NCBI RefSeq assembly: GCF_024713945.1
Contig: NC_134683.1
Span: 4,775,501-4,839,500, forward strand
Source of the DNA: Dermatophagoides farinae
Lineage: Eukaryota > Arthropoda > Arachnida > Sarcoptiformes > Pyroglyphidae
Reading direction: 5' to 3'
Length of the DNA: 64,000 nucleotides
The notes under the pieces were generated by a model. The model worked only from the letters and a program-made list of their open reading frames with translations. It was not told where the DNA came from and ran no database searches. Made by a program: the position numbers and the translations under genes. Each line of letters starts with the position of its first letter. The first letter of the stretch is position 1. Of the stretch, positions 15,157 through 26,112 are shown piece after piece.

Positions 15157-15517
15157 AAAAAATATATACAAAGAATATTAATTAATTAGTTAATTGCTAA
15201 TCTATCTATATAATAATAACTTACCACACAGACTATATCTTCTGTAACATCTCCTGGAACCAAAAAAAAATTACGAAATCATTATTCATAAACTCAGTGA
15301 TTCACGAATTCTTTTTCTTGTTTCAAAAATCAATTTTATTCATCAATAAATTTTTTTAATATTGCCATCAGTTATCATCATGAATAGAACATGAATGTCT
15401 TTTCTATTTTGTTGTTGAAAGTTTATGGATCTTTTGATTCCGATCTCTTATCTCTTATCTATAGAAGAAAATGAAATGAAATAAAAAAGTAATTCAAAAA
15501 GGAAAGATTCATACCAT
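10576..15517. other. Intergenic stretch, no gene recognised
   Basis: About 5 kb between the 3' ends of the Dscam-like gene and IFT20. Open frames up to 137 codons exist (for example 13660-14073), but they are rich in Ile/Asn/Phe/Lys, lack domain character and have no splice partners with family resemblance. There is an A run of 22 at 12326-12347 and a short TG-then-GA run near 15124-15157. Part of the right end is presumably the 3' UTR of IFT20. Confidence 0.5.
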
Positions 15518-17345
15518 TCATCGTTTCAATTGTCGTAGGATACCTAATAGATTCTGTTGTTTCAATTCTTCTTGCCGTAATAATTCATGCTCTAATTGCA
15601 TCCTTCAATAGGTTTTGTTTTGTTTGTTGTTTGAATCAATATTATCAATATAAGTCGTATAATATCATCCACAAAAAGGAGATGAAAAAATGGCCATTCA
15701 AATAATAATGAAAATGAAATAAGATTTAAGATTAGTATCATATATGAATTCAAATGAATAAAGATCAATTCGAATTTAATCAGAAAAATCAAATCAAATC
15801 AAAGAATCAACGAAACTAAATCCTATATGGAATTTTTTCATTGAAATTCTGATTTGAATTCCAATTTTTTCTTTCTCTCTCACTCTGCTGGCATCAATGC
15901 CATTGATTCATAGAATTCGAACAATGGCTATGTTGAAAATCCGGTGAAGCGAATCATAAAAATAGTTTATATTGACTTGCAAAAACACACCACACACATA
16001 CAAACGCTGAATTTAAGAAAAAAAAGAAGAAAAGTTTCAAAAATTTTCAGGTTTTTCTTGGCACTCGAAATTCGCAAAAAAGTTTCTTCAATTGAAGTTC
16101 AGTGAAAAGTAGTTGGGGAAAAATAATAAAATTCTAATTTTGACCAAGGAAGGAACGATATGATTCGAGTACTCGTTGAACAATTCGTGACTTCTTGTTT
16201 TAAATTTTTTTTCTATTTTTTTTTTAATAAAAACTAAAGTTTCATGATTTAGCTTTTTTCGGCTTTGTGGAATTTTTGATTTTAGTCTTGCAAAAATAAA
16301 TGATAAAAACCACTGAAGAAGGTTTATGGTTCGAATGAATGGATGGAAAAAAATTTCTTTGCATAATTATTATATAATCAATATGATTATGAGGGTCAAG
16401 CTTATCCATGAATTATTATAATTGATGAATGAGCCCCTAAATACTGATTTTTTGGAATATAAATAGCAAATACTGAAACCAAAAAGAAAATGTAACAAAC
16501 CTTTCGAGTTCAATTTTTTTTTCACGTATCATATTACGATATTGTTCTCGTAATGAATCACGTTTCATTTCCAATGCTTTTATCAATGAACGAGATCCAA
16601 TTGCCTTTTATGATGATACAATTATCAATGCGTAGAGATCCAATTCAATAATGTAATTGTGGTATTCAGAAAAAACGAAACGAAAGAGAAAAACAAGAGA
16701 AAAAGAAAACAACAATTTATTACTTGTCATCTGAAAAGTCACACACACAGGTCATCATACACACATGTAATATAATTTTTCCCTGAATGATCTAATTTTT
16801 CTCTCGCTATAGCAACGATATAATCATTTGTGAATAAGACTCATTTACCAAAAAAAGTACAAATAAGTTTAACCCTTTTTTGGCAAGTCAATTTACAATT
16901 GGGGAAAAAATTTCAGTTAATCTCAAACACATATCTAGTAGGTAGATGATAAATCAAAACGTCGTCGTTTCTTTAGAAAGAAGAATAACGATGACAAAAA
17001 ATACGGAATATATTATAATTAAGCTGATAGATAGAATATAGCTTCCAAGAAAAAAGAAAAAAATCTTTTCTAGTTTAGTTGTGCATTATGCTTTCAAATC
17101 GAAAGAAATGAATAAAACACACGAAATCAAAAAAAAAAAAAAAAAAAACATAAATGTAAAAAGATTCTGGGTCTACCAAAAATGAACCAGAAAAAACATG
17201 ACAATATTACCACACCAGACTCTGTAGTCTATAGAGGCAAAAATGACAAAAAAGACAACAAAATGCATAAAACATGGACCCCAACAAATGGCTTGTTGTT
17301 ACATAATGGTTAACTACCGATTGTATAACAGGATGTTTTATATTT

Positions 17346-17420
<75 letters not shown>

Positions 17421-18633
17421 GTGCGTGTGTGTGTTTGAATCTTAATAGCAAAATAATAAACAGTCACTGGTTTATTATTTATGAATAATTTCTATTTCTT
17501 TCTAGCAATCACTCATTACATTCAACCATATGTTCTATTGAAATTTGTTTCGGCTCTTGACTTGTAATTTTTGATAAAGAATTATTAATTGTAGAAAAGA
17601 CCTAGTGTAGTAGTGTTCAAAATTTATGAATAAATGAATATGAAATAAAATTAGAAAAACAAAGTGTTACCATCGTCAGTTTATGTTATTGGTATATTAT
17701 TTTGCATTGAATTGATTTTTGATCGTTTAGCATCATTTGATGATTGTCATTTTTATTATCGTTTAATCAGATTGACAAAACGAAAAACATTGTTGTTGTT
17801 GTTGTTAACAATTGATCAAAGAAAATTGAGTGACCTCTATAGCTAAACAGAATATTTTTAGAATCATAACATAAATAAATTATACAATCGATAGCGATCA
17901 ACATTACATGGTATTACACACACACACACAATGTATTAACAATAAATTGGCTTTTCAGGATGTTATTTGATTCGATTCACAAGAGAGAAAATTGGTTTTG
18001 AAACAACATAACAAAACACACACAGAGAAAGAAAGACACGAGATATAAATTGTTACCCGGTTACGGGTTTTTTATCGTAAATTTATATTTACATTCCTGA
18101 AATGAATCGACTTTTACAATCCAATCAACAATGTCCACAATTTTCATTGGTGAAAACATACACACACACACACATACATAATAAACTATCATGTAATAAA
18201 AATTGATGACAATCAATCAATCAATCGTAAGTTAGTTTCGAGTTTCAGTTTCATACGATTTCCTTTCATTAATTCATATGGATTTTTATCGTTTAAGAAT
18301 TTTACCCAAGAGAAAAGAGAAAATATTCTTACCTTTATTTTTTCTCTTTCAATCATTTCGCCAACATCGTTTAATGATTGTACAAACGTGGAAACAATCT
18401 TTTTAAAATCATCATTTTCTATAGCAAAAAAAAAGACAAAGATTCATGAGACTAGTGCTGAAATTTCAAATAAACATACTTTCTAGAAATAAATTTATCA
18501 ATTCTTGTAATTGTTGTGATTTTTGCCATATTTCCGGCTGAATTAAACGTATGGTTTGATCATCATCATCGACATGAAGACCAAAATCATTACCATTGTC
18601 GATTGTTGTTGAAAATGGACTTGTAATCATCAT
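15518..18633 (-). CDS. IFT20: Intraflagellar transport protein IFT20
   Basis: Four exons on the minus strand (18633-18480, 18418-18333, 16604-16501, 15602-15518) join in phase to 142 residues, against about 132 in vertebrate IFT20. The third exon reads KAIGSRSLIKALEMKRDS, matching the family's MKAIGARNLLKSIAKQRE, and continues into the conserved EKKIELERMQLEHELL coiled-coil segment. The N-terminal part contains FGLHVDDDDQTIRLIQPEIW, like the family's FDELNKLRVLDPEV. IFT20 is a small coiled-coil subunit of the IFT-B train that also marks the Golgi and carries membrane cargo toward cilia. Start chosen: the first of two tandem ATGs, with no in-frame ATG upstream. Introns 1 and 2 have GT-AG ends with good donors; exon 3 ends in a weaker GTTTGT donor. 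Introns of 1.7 kb and 0.9 kb are long for this window. In arthropods the expected role is in sensory cilia. Confidence 0.88.
16605..18332 (-). other. Long IFT20 intron, no exon seen
   Basis: A 1.7-kb intron between the second and third IFT20 exons. It contains an A run of 20 at 17129-17148, a long TC microsatellite at 17348-17416 and several short CA runs. No nested coding exon was recognised; the frames at 17207-17488 are translations of the TC repeat. Confidence 0.6.
17348..17416. repeat. (TC)34 microsatellite
   Basis: An uninterrupted 69-base TC run, the longest simple repeat in the window, inside the 1.7-kb IFT20 intron. On the minus (transcribed) strand it is a pure GA run. Such a run is likely to vary in length between individuals. 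Confidence 0.95.
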
Positions 18634-19452
18634 GACCAATGAAAAATGAAATGAATTGATTGAACATATGAAACAAAGATGTTGAGATATCTAATGACAA
18701 TGATGATGATGAAAGAATCGAATCAGAATATGTTATGTTGTTGTTGCTGGGGTGTCATGTGTTTATGACAGATCCAGACAATAACAACAAAAATATTCGA
18801 ACGAAAAAAAAATCCATGGAAACCAGATCAACTGAATGATGATGATGATGAATCCAGTATATCATTGAAACCGATCGAGAAAAGAGTTTGTTTTCGTTGT
18901 TGTTGTCAAGACGATCCGGCGTCGTCCATATATATGTTATTATTGTTGTATTGTAATATGTTTTATATCGGGCAATTTTTCGTTTGGTTCGCGCTTCATT
19001 TCATTTCATATGTTTGGTCATATTAAATCGTCTTGATTTGGATAAAATATTGTATCCATCGTTTTGTAGCTTGAAACTCGTCTTATGTAGATAAAGAAGA
19101 AAAGAATTGGCTTCATCAGAATGGATTTTGAGAAAAAAATGAAATAAAACAGGAAACAAATTGAAAAAAGGAAGAAAAGCTCTATTTTATTTTTGCAACA
19201 ATAATTTTCTTGTCAAACTTACTCACTGTTTACAGGGATCAATTTATATCCAGTTTTTCTCTCTTTTCATCTTGGATTCCAATTCTTTTTCTTGTTGTCG
19301 TTGTTGTTGTTGTTGTTATCGGCTATAAATTTGTAATTTGCGATTATGATCATTACGATGAAGTCAATGCTTGCCAAGCTCTTTTCATATTTTAATGTTT
19401 TCTATTGTTGTTGATTCGAGGAGATTCTTCTGGAATTTTCGAATCTTATAGA
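18634..19452. other. Upstream flank of IFT20
   Basis: About 0.8 kb between the IFT20 start codon and the piggyBac-type element. It should hold the IFT20 5' UTR and promoter. I see no TATA box at a convincing distance and no coding exon. The transposon therefore sits close behind this promoter region. Confidence 0.4.
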
Positions 19453-19456
19453 TTAA

Positions 19457-19470
19457 CCCATTAATGCCCA
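19457..19470. repeat. Left terminal inverted repeat of the piggyBac-type element
   Basis: CCCATTAATGCCCA, immediately inside the left TTAA. It pairs base for base with 21278-21291. Beginning with CCC is usual for piggyBac ends. Confidence 0.85.
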
Positions 19471-19795
19471 AATTTTTTTTTTGAAAAAAAGTTATCAATT
19501 ATTAAAATTTGATGGCTACAAGTAATAAATATGACATTTATTTATTTTTAAAATTTTTATATTTCGAGAAATTGAACTTTGAACTTCCATCCTATATATA
19601 GGATGATGGGCACACAGACAACAAAAATTGCATATATTGGATATTATTGTTATTTTATCAAATACAATTGATATATTCGGTTTTTCTCTTCCAAATCATT
19701 TTACAAATTAAAAATACATCAATTTGTAGTGTATTTATTTTATAATTTACTATGATATTATTTAAAATCATTTAAGCAGAAACTTTTATTGTACA

Positions 19796-20640
19796 AGATC
19801 CATTGATACGGTGATTTTTTTTACAAACATGGCATGTCCATTGTTTGTGATCTTGTATCTTGATGATGAAATGATTCCCTGTATTTAATAATTCATCATC
19901 GAGGCTAAAATGTCTTGGTCGACCAAGATTTTTAATTTTGAAAATGAGTCCAATGATAAATAAATTTTTGAAATTGACCTTTTATATTCAAGAAATTTTT
20001 TTTTCTCTTGGGTCTACAATACAATAAAATGTATGAATTGGTGAATGACTGGTTAAATCGATTGAATTAGTGAATAGCAAAAAATACTACTTTCTCGATT
20101 TTATTGATAAATGGTAATTAGAAATATTTTACTAAACAACATATCCCATATTACTCAAATAATCCTCAATCAACTTTGGTTGTTTGATGGTCATGTTTTT
20201 TGAGTTTGGTCCAATACACATTCAGTTTATTTTATCATGTTTATTCCTGGGAGCTATTCATGGTCCTCTTCAACACCTGACCCTGGATATACGCTTGGAT
20301 TTTCTCTGTAAACCCTTTTGTAAGGCCTTTTTGAAGTATCTTGTGACCAAACCATCCCGCATCAATACAATTAGCACTGTGGTCACCTTACTTCCATACA
20401 TAGATTTCAGTTCGTTGGCCAGCAGTTCGTCAATTCTGTGTTCGGAATAATCCTCTTGTTCGAAATAACATATACTGTTTTATTATCTTTTCAACCTACA
20501 AGAAACAGTTCATTTTTCTTATCAAAACTATAATCTAATTTTTCCCTTTCTTTGTCGTTCTTCAATGGCCAGATTCAGAATAAAATGCGATTCTTATTGC
20601 TGATGTGGAGTTTGAATAATTTGTTTCTCTCACTAATAAA
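19796..20640 (-). pseudogene. Transposase remnant (piggyBac family)
   Basis: Reading leftward from 20640, the minus strand gives segments that follow piggyBac transposase order: a KNDKEREKLDYSF...LFLVG stretch, a tryptophan position turned into a TGA stop, then KDNKTVYVIS, later KQPKLIEDYLSNMGYVV, and finally a cysteine-rich tail. The family's catalytic aspartates upstream are not legible. Several stops and frame changes separate the segments. The call rests on the order and spacing of these motifs together with the TTAA-flanked inverted ends. Confidence 0.7.
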
Positions 20641-21277
20641 AAGAATAGCACTCTAACAATTTGGCATAGAAATTCTTAGGGTTACCATACGTCTGGATTT
20701 AGTCCGGAAATATCCGGAATTTCTGTAATAATCTTGTATTGATTGTCTTGTCTTGTATTGATGGTGACCCTATGGTTGAGAAACACTGATAAATAGATTA
20801 ACCAGATTTTTGTTTGGAAAAATATGCTAGTCCTACATAGAAAACAAGAGATACTACGATGTAATACATAGGTTTCAATAATAACAGAAGTTGATATTTT
20901 AGTACTTTGAATGCCCATGATCCTATATATAGGATCACCGGAAAATCATCATTGCGGTAATTAGATCTAATTTTAATTTGATAACTCCTAATTAAAAATG
21001 TTATTTGAAGATCATTTTACATTTTTCTAATATAAATTGTTATCATTTTCGGATTATAAAATGGTCTTACAACACTTTGAATTCTAGTCATTCAGAAAAT
21101 CCGACTTTTTGACAATCAAGATCAAATTAACTGTACTTAGATAAAGATAATACAGATGAGTTATATATCATTTTGAAGCTAAATAAACGTGAAATAAAAC
21201 GCTTTTAATTTTATAAAAATTGAATGAATAGTTTTGAAATTATTCATCTTCAAGTAAATATCCTATATATAGGATGA

Positions 21278-21291
21278 TGGGCATTAATGGG
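21278..21291. repeat. Right terminal inverted repeat of the piggyBac-type element
   Basis: TGGGCATTAATGGG, immediately inside the right TTAA and the exact reverse complement of the left end. The adjacent palindrome TCCTATATATAGGA ends four bases before it. Confidence 0.85.
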
Positions 21292-21295
21292 TTAA

Positions 21296-23668
21296 TGGCA
21301 TGGCACTAGCAATGCCTTCTGGTGCCGAATGTTTTCATTAGTTTTTTTGTTTTTTAATCTGATAGATGTCACTATCGAACAATATCATTTTTTTGACCAC
21401 AATAAAGTCAAGCCAAACTTGTTATACAATACGCCGATCGATCGATAGATAGTGTGTAACATCCGTTTGTGATCGGTTCGCAAGTATTCATCCACATAAC
21501 AGATTGATTATTATGATGACCTGAAATTCGAATCAGCACCGCCAAAACAATAAACGATAAGTTTTGAATTGTTCGAATCCAAAATCTGAACAACAAGATC
21601 ATCATCATTGGCACTATTATTATGATGAAGAAAAAATGAACAAGACAATCTTTTTTCACAATAAATAATTTGTTCTGCATTGGTAATTTTCTGTGTGTTC
21701 TGTTGGCTTTTTTCCATCTTTAAAAGTTGAATGACCACCAGATAGATAGTTCGACCAAATGTGTGGAATACGATTGATTGCAAAAACATATCATCATGAA
21801 CGGAAAAAATCTAAAGAAAAAAAAATTAATTGATTCGATTCAAAAAAAGAAAGATTCCTTACCTTACATTCGATGTGCAAAGAATGCGGAAGCAATATAT
21901 CGGCAAAGAAAAACTACATTTTATATTCATCGAACGGATGGGAAAACCGACGTTTTTTCACCGTTATCACTATTTCACAATCTTCGAATAACAACAACAT
22001 AGACACAGGTGGTACATGAAATCATGAACATCAAAATCACACACACACACATAAGGTCAACAGGTATTTTCTTTTTTTTTCTCAATTTATTAGACATTTA
22101 AAGGTTATTTTGGCCCAAATTTTTTTGTCGATATATCGAATGGAATAAATCAACGTTGTAAGTGTGCGTGAGTAGTCAACACAACGAATCATTCGATGAT
22201 CGATCGATCATTGTTAAGGTCAAGGTTTGATGGTCAAGTTATTTTCATCTCATTTATTCAATCTAGACATTAACATTTCATTTCTGTTTTTTAGATTTAC
22301 TATATCGATAGATCGATCGAAATTTCGTCGAATAAATTATTTATCAGGGCCATCCATAACAACAGCAACAACAAGATAGAACTTGTAAATGAAAATGTGA
22401 AAAATAACCAACATCTATTTATTGGTGCTATTTTTGGAAACCTGTAAAAAATCGATGTCGATCTTGTCTGTCGAAAAAAAGAAGAAAAAACGGTCAAACA
22501 CTTGACGATAATCTTCAAAGACGATCAATCGATTGAATGAATGATGATTGAATTTAAAAAAGGTTAGAACGACCGACCAACAATCGACCGAAAGATGCAT
22601 TTCCTACTCACAAAAATAATGGCCAAACGAAAGAAAAAATTATGTCAAGTGTATATCATCAAAAGTTATTTTTATCAATTATCAACCACAACGGGGATTT
22701 AGTTTTTAGTTTTAACGTTACCAAAAAATAAATAAATAAATAAACCGATTTGATGACCAAGAAAAAAATCCAAATTATCAATCAATGCTATGTATGTCAG
22801 TAATAAGGATTTGCAAAATAGTGTGGGGAATTAATTTATTTTTTTAATTTTCTCTTTTCTTTCCTATACGTTTAGGTTGGATTTTTCTATATCTCAAATC
22901 GGAATCTCTTTCGGAATAGCTCCTTCTCCCACCATAATCAATGTGATCAATAACAATAAAAATCAAATCACAAAAAAAACAAGATATATCAAGATGGAAG
23001 AAAACTCGATTCCATTGGTAACGTAATTATCGTTGGTCAACAATCAGTAAACATCATCATCATTGTGACCGGTCAAGTTTATCGATGATAAGGTCTTCTT
23101 GCTATACCTGTCGGTTATATCGAAAAACACAGAGATATGCTAAACGAGCAAGAGAGAGAAAGATGCTAAAAATAAAAAAGAAAAACAAAATATGGTTTCG
23201 TTTAACGGTTCGGATTTTTTTCTTATTTTCTCTAAAAAAAGTTTGACTTTTTTTCTTCTTTGGCGACCTGATATTCGACATTCGACAAGATCCGCCTCGT
23301 TTTTTTCAATCATTTGGTCAATTCAATATTTGGTTTCTTACCTGATCAATCAGTAAAAAAGAGTCTCATTCATTTGGTACTGTTGTTCATTTTTCAAATG
23401 ATGAAAATTCAATTTCTGGACGATTTTTAATTTCTTCATTTTTCAGTTTTGGGCAGTGAACAACACACAAACACATACACAGTCTTTGTTTTGTCGTCTT
23501 CAGTGCCAAAACATTGTCGAAAAAATTACTTAAAAATTTTTTTTCATCTTGTTCATCAAAAAAAATTCAAAATCGAAATAATTGATCATCATCATATTAA
23601 TAATCATTTTTGTTCAACAAAAATTTGTTTTCAATTGGTGATTTTTATTTCAATTTCAAATACTAATA
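21296..23668. other. Intergenic stretch, no gene recognised
   Basis: About 2.4 kb between the transposon and the secreted-protein gene. The open frames (for example 21408-21680, 21511-21789) overlap on the same strand in different registers and show no family resemblance. The right end presumably carries the promoter and 5' UTR of the gene starting at 23669. Confidence 0.5.
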
Positions 23669-25452
23669 ATGACAACAAAAACGAAAACTAAATATCATAC
23701 ATCGACAATCATATTGATTGCTATTTCATTAACCACAACAATCACAATCGTTGATGCTATAACGAAAAAATCTGACGATGGTTCATCAATGATGATTGGT
23801 AGTGGTGGTGGTAATCAGCCAATATATCAGGCAAATCAAAATGGTCAATATTCATTGTCAAATCAATATGGTGGTGGTGGCGGTGGTGGTGGTGGTGGTG
23901 GCCTCAGTAATGTAGCTGCTAATCAACAAATCCACGAACATGGTGGCAGTCTACAACAACAACAATCACAAGGATCTCAATCGAATCTTTATTATTATTA
24001 TTACCCGGTACAAGATCAAAAACAAAAAGAATCAAGTCCATATGGCCATGCACAAGCCATTCCATCAGGCCATCAAAATTCAGCTGCTGCTGCTGCTGCT
24101 CATGAAAATGTTGACCATAGCGGTGGTGGCGGTCCAATGGATGCTGCTGCTTCCGGTTCGGAAATAAGCTATAGTGCTCCAGAATTGAATCATGATTATC
24201 AATCACAATCACAAGGTTTCGATGCCCAAACATTAAGTAATCTTGCATCGCAATTTCAACAACAATATTTCAATAATCCATCTGGTTCATATGAAACGAA
24301 TGCTGCAAATTTAGCTGCATATGGTAATCAGGCTGAAGCATCTGGTCATATTGCTCAACAAGTTCATCCTGGTTATTCGAATGCAATGTCACAAGGACAT
24401 TTAGCATTTGCACAAGGATCACCATATGGTCCTGGACAACATGCATTTGCTGGTTATGGTCCAGGTAGTGCTGCAGGACAAGCTATACAACCACAATCAA
24501 GCGAAGTTTCAGGAATTGCATCTGGTCTTAAAAAATATGGTCTTACTTCAATATTAATGCCTGTATTAGCTATTGCCGGACTTAGCCTTTTATTACCAAC
24601 GGTCACTAGTTTGGGAACAACAACAACAAAAACTAAACGTTCGATTGATGATTCACCATTCTCATCATATATCGAAAAAATGGATGCCTATTATAAAATG
24701 TATAATAAAGCAATGGAAAAAGAAGAATGCATGAATCGTATGATCTGTGAACTCGGGTAAGTTTTCCTCTACCTAATTATAACCAAATTTTCAAATAGTT
24801 GGATTATTGGTCATGATCTAGTTTTTTTTCAATGGACAAAAAAAAATTAGTTAGTTCAAACTCACTTTACACACACTGGACAAATATACTATTATTATTA
24901 TTAGTCTGCTTGATCATCATCTGATCCGATTAATTAATTGATTTAAAGATTTTTTCCCAAAGCTAAAAATAGCTTAAACAACAACTAATCGTATCCGGTC
25001 ATTCGAGTAAATGTAAAAAATTGTTAATGCTCAAGTGTGTAAGGCTGACAAAAACTGGATTTATCATCCATCACACACACATACATGCTATAGGCAACAC
25101 ACACTATATGTCTTCCGCCATCATCATCATCATCAGGTTCAAGAGTTAATCAAAGACATTGACCCTTTTTCACATGCAATTTTAATCTAATGAAATTCGT
25201 ATGTCATAAAACGTCTAATAATTTATTTATTTTTTGTTTACAAATTTAGCGATGCTGTAAGTGATGTACGTGGACGTAGTGCCTTGTTGATGTAAGTTGT
25301 TTATTGATGTAAACTATACTTTTATTGATTGATTCATTTAAAATAGGGTCGTAGAAAATTTAGCACCACAATGGATGGAGAAAAGGATGACCGTATTCAA
25401 GAATGGCGCCTTAAGTAAAGATATGAGTAAATGTAAAAAATATTCCTGTTAA
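23669..25452 (+). CDS. Secreted Gly/Gln/Ala-rich protein with cysteine-containing C-terminal domain
   Basis: Three exons (23669-24756, 25250-25291, 25347-25452) join in phase to 411 residues. The N-terminus (IILIAISLTTTITIVDA) reads as a signal peptide. A long low-complexity middle follows, with Gly runs (about residues 71-81), Gln runs, a YYYYYP patch, Ala runs and a GPGQHAFAGYGPGS segment. A hydrophobic stretch (GLTSILMPVLAIAGLSLLLP) and a dibasic KTKRSIDD site precede a compact C-terminal part with cysteines (ECMNRMIC....SKCKKYSC). The 42-base middle exon is unusually small. I do not recognise the family. The composition resembles arthropod cuticular, eggshell or adhesive extracellular proteins with a conserved C-terminal cap, but that is inference. 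The start is the first ATG before the signal peptide. The KRS site suggests proprotein cleavage that would release the cysteine-containing tail. Confidence 0.7.
24757..25249 (+). other. Intron 1 of the secreted-protein gene
   Basis: A 493-base AT-rich intron with a GTAAGT donor and a TTTAG acceptor. It contains CA repeats and ATC trinucleotide runs and no visible exon. Confidence 0.6.
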
Positions 25453-26112
25453 CCATCAACGATTACAAAAAAAAAAGAAAAAATGTCCGATTCAATGATA
25501 ACTACCAAAGAATCTGATTGATTGATTGATTGTCGGATGACAAACCTAATTAATCAATTCCACATTCACCAGATCAAACCAAATATAATTCATTTTAGAA
25601 AACAAACAAACAAACAAACAAAACCGATTAAACAATCTCAAACAGAAAATTCAATTCAATTCAATTTTTTTTTGAAAAATTTATAGACAAAATTCATTTT
25701 TTTTTTTTGAATCACACGATAACAAATTATTTATTATGATGATTATGATTTCTTTTTTCATTCGAAACTATGCAAGTTTGATGATGATAATCGCATGATT
25801 ATTTCTATTTATTTTTTGAAACTCAATTCACATCTTGAAACACATACACCCACACACACACACACACATTCGCAGAGAAAGAAGATGATGATGATTACAA
25901 GTCATACGCGATCATCGGATCATACGGGATGATGATCCGATATATAAATGTCATGTTTGCTATCAATTTTCAATTCATTTTTTCGTCATTTTATTTTATT
26001 TCATTTTTTTCATTTTGAATTAAAAAAATAATTTTTTCTCAAAAAAATTAATTCTTCCCTGCTTGGAAAAGTTGATACAGTGTGATGAAATTGTGAACTT
26101 GGGAAGAGTGTC
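25453..26112. other. Shared 3' flank between convergent genes
   Basis: About 660 bases between the stop codons of the plus-strand secreted protein and the minus-strand CISD gene. An AATAAA on the minus strand at 25995-26000 is a plausible end signal for the CISD transcript. The rest is A-rich tracts and short CA repeats. Confidence 0.5.

Larger units (their letters stand above)
19457..21291 (-). mobile_element. Decayed piggyBac-type DNA transposon
   Basis: The 1,835-base element is bounded by TTAA at 19453-19456 and 21292-21295, the target-site duplication typical of the piggyBac superfamily. Its ends are perfect 14-base inverted repeats, CCCATTAATGCCCA at 19457 and its complement ending at 21291. 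Palindromes of the form TCCTATATATAGGA occur just inside both ends (19590-19603 and 21261-21274) and once internally (20921-20934). On the minus strand, pieces of a piggyBac transposase are legible in shifting frames: a KDNKTVYV segment (20461-20496), KQPKLIEDYLSNMGYVV (20136-20189), equivalent to the family's QPK.I..YN..MGGVD, and a C-terminal Cys motif WTCHVCKKN....SC (about 19797-19880). In-frame stops interrupt these pieces and the N-terminal half is not recognisable, so the copy cannot encode a working enzyme. The intact ends suggest it could still have been moved by an enzyme made elsewhere. Confidence 0.85.

Noticed and set aside
17207-17488. Frames with long Arg-Glu or Ser-Leu repeats
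   Set aside because: They are translations of the TC microsatellite in an IFT20 intron.
19590-21274. TCCTATATATAGGA palindromes considered as possible operators or a CRISPR-like array
   Set aside because: Only three copies with irregular spacing; two sit just inside the ends of the piggyBac-type element, which explains them as transposon subterminal repeats.
21560-21590. GTTCGAATCC resembling a tRNA B box
   Set aside because: No A box at the right distance and no cloverleaf arms could be drawn around it. No tRNA or rRNA gene was recognised anywhere in the window.
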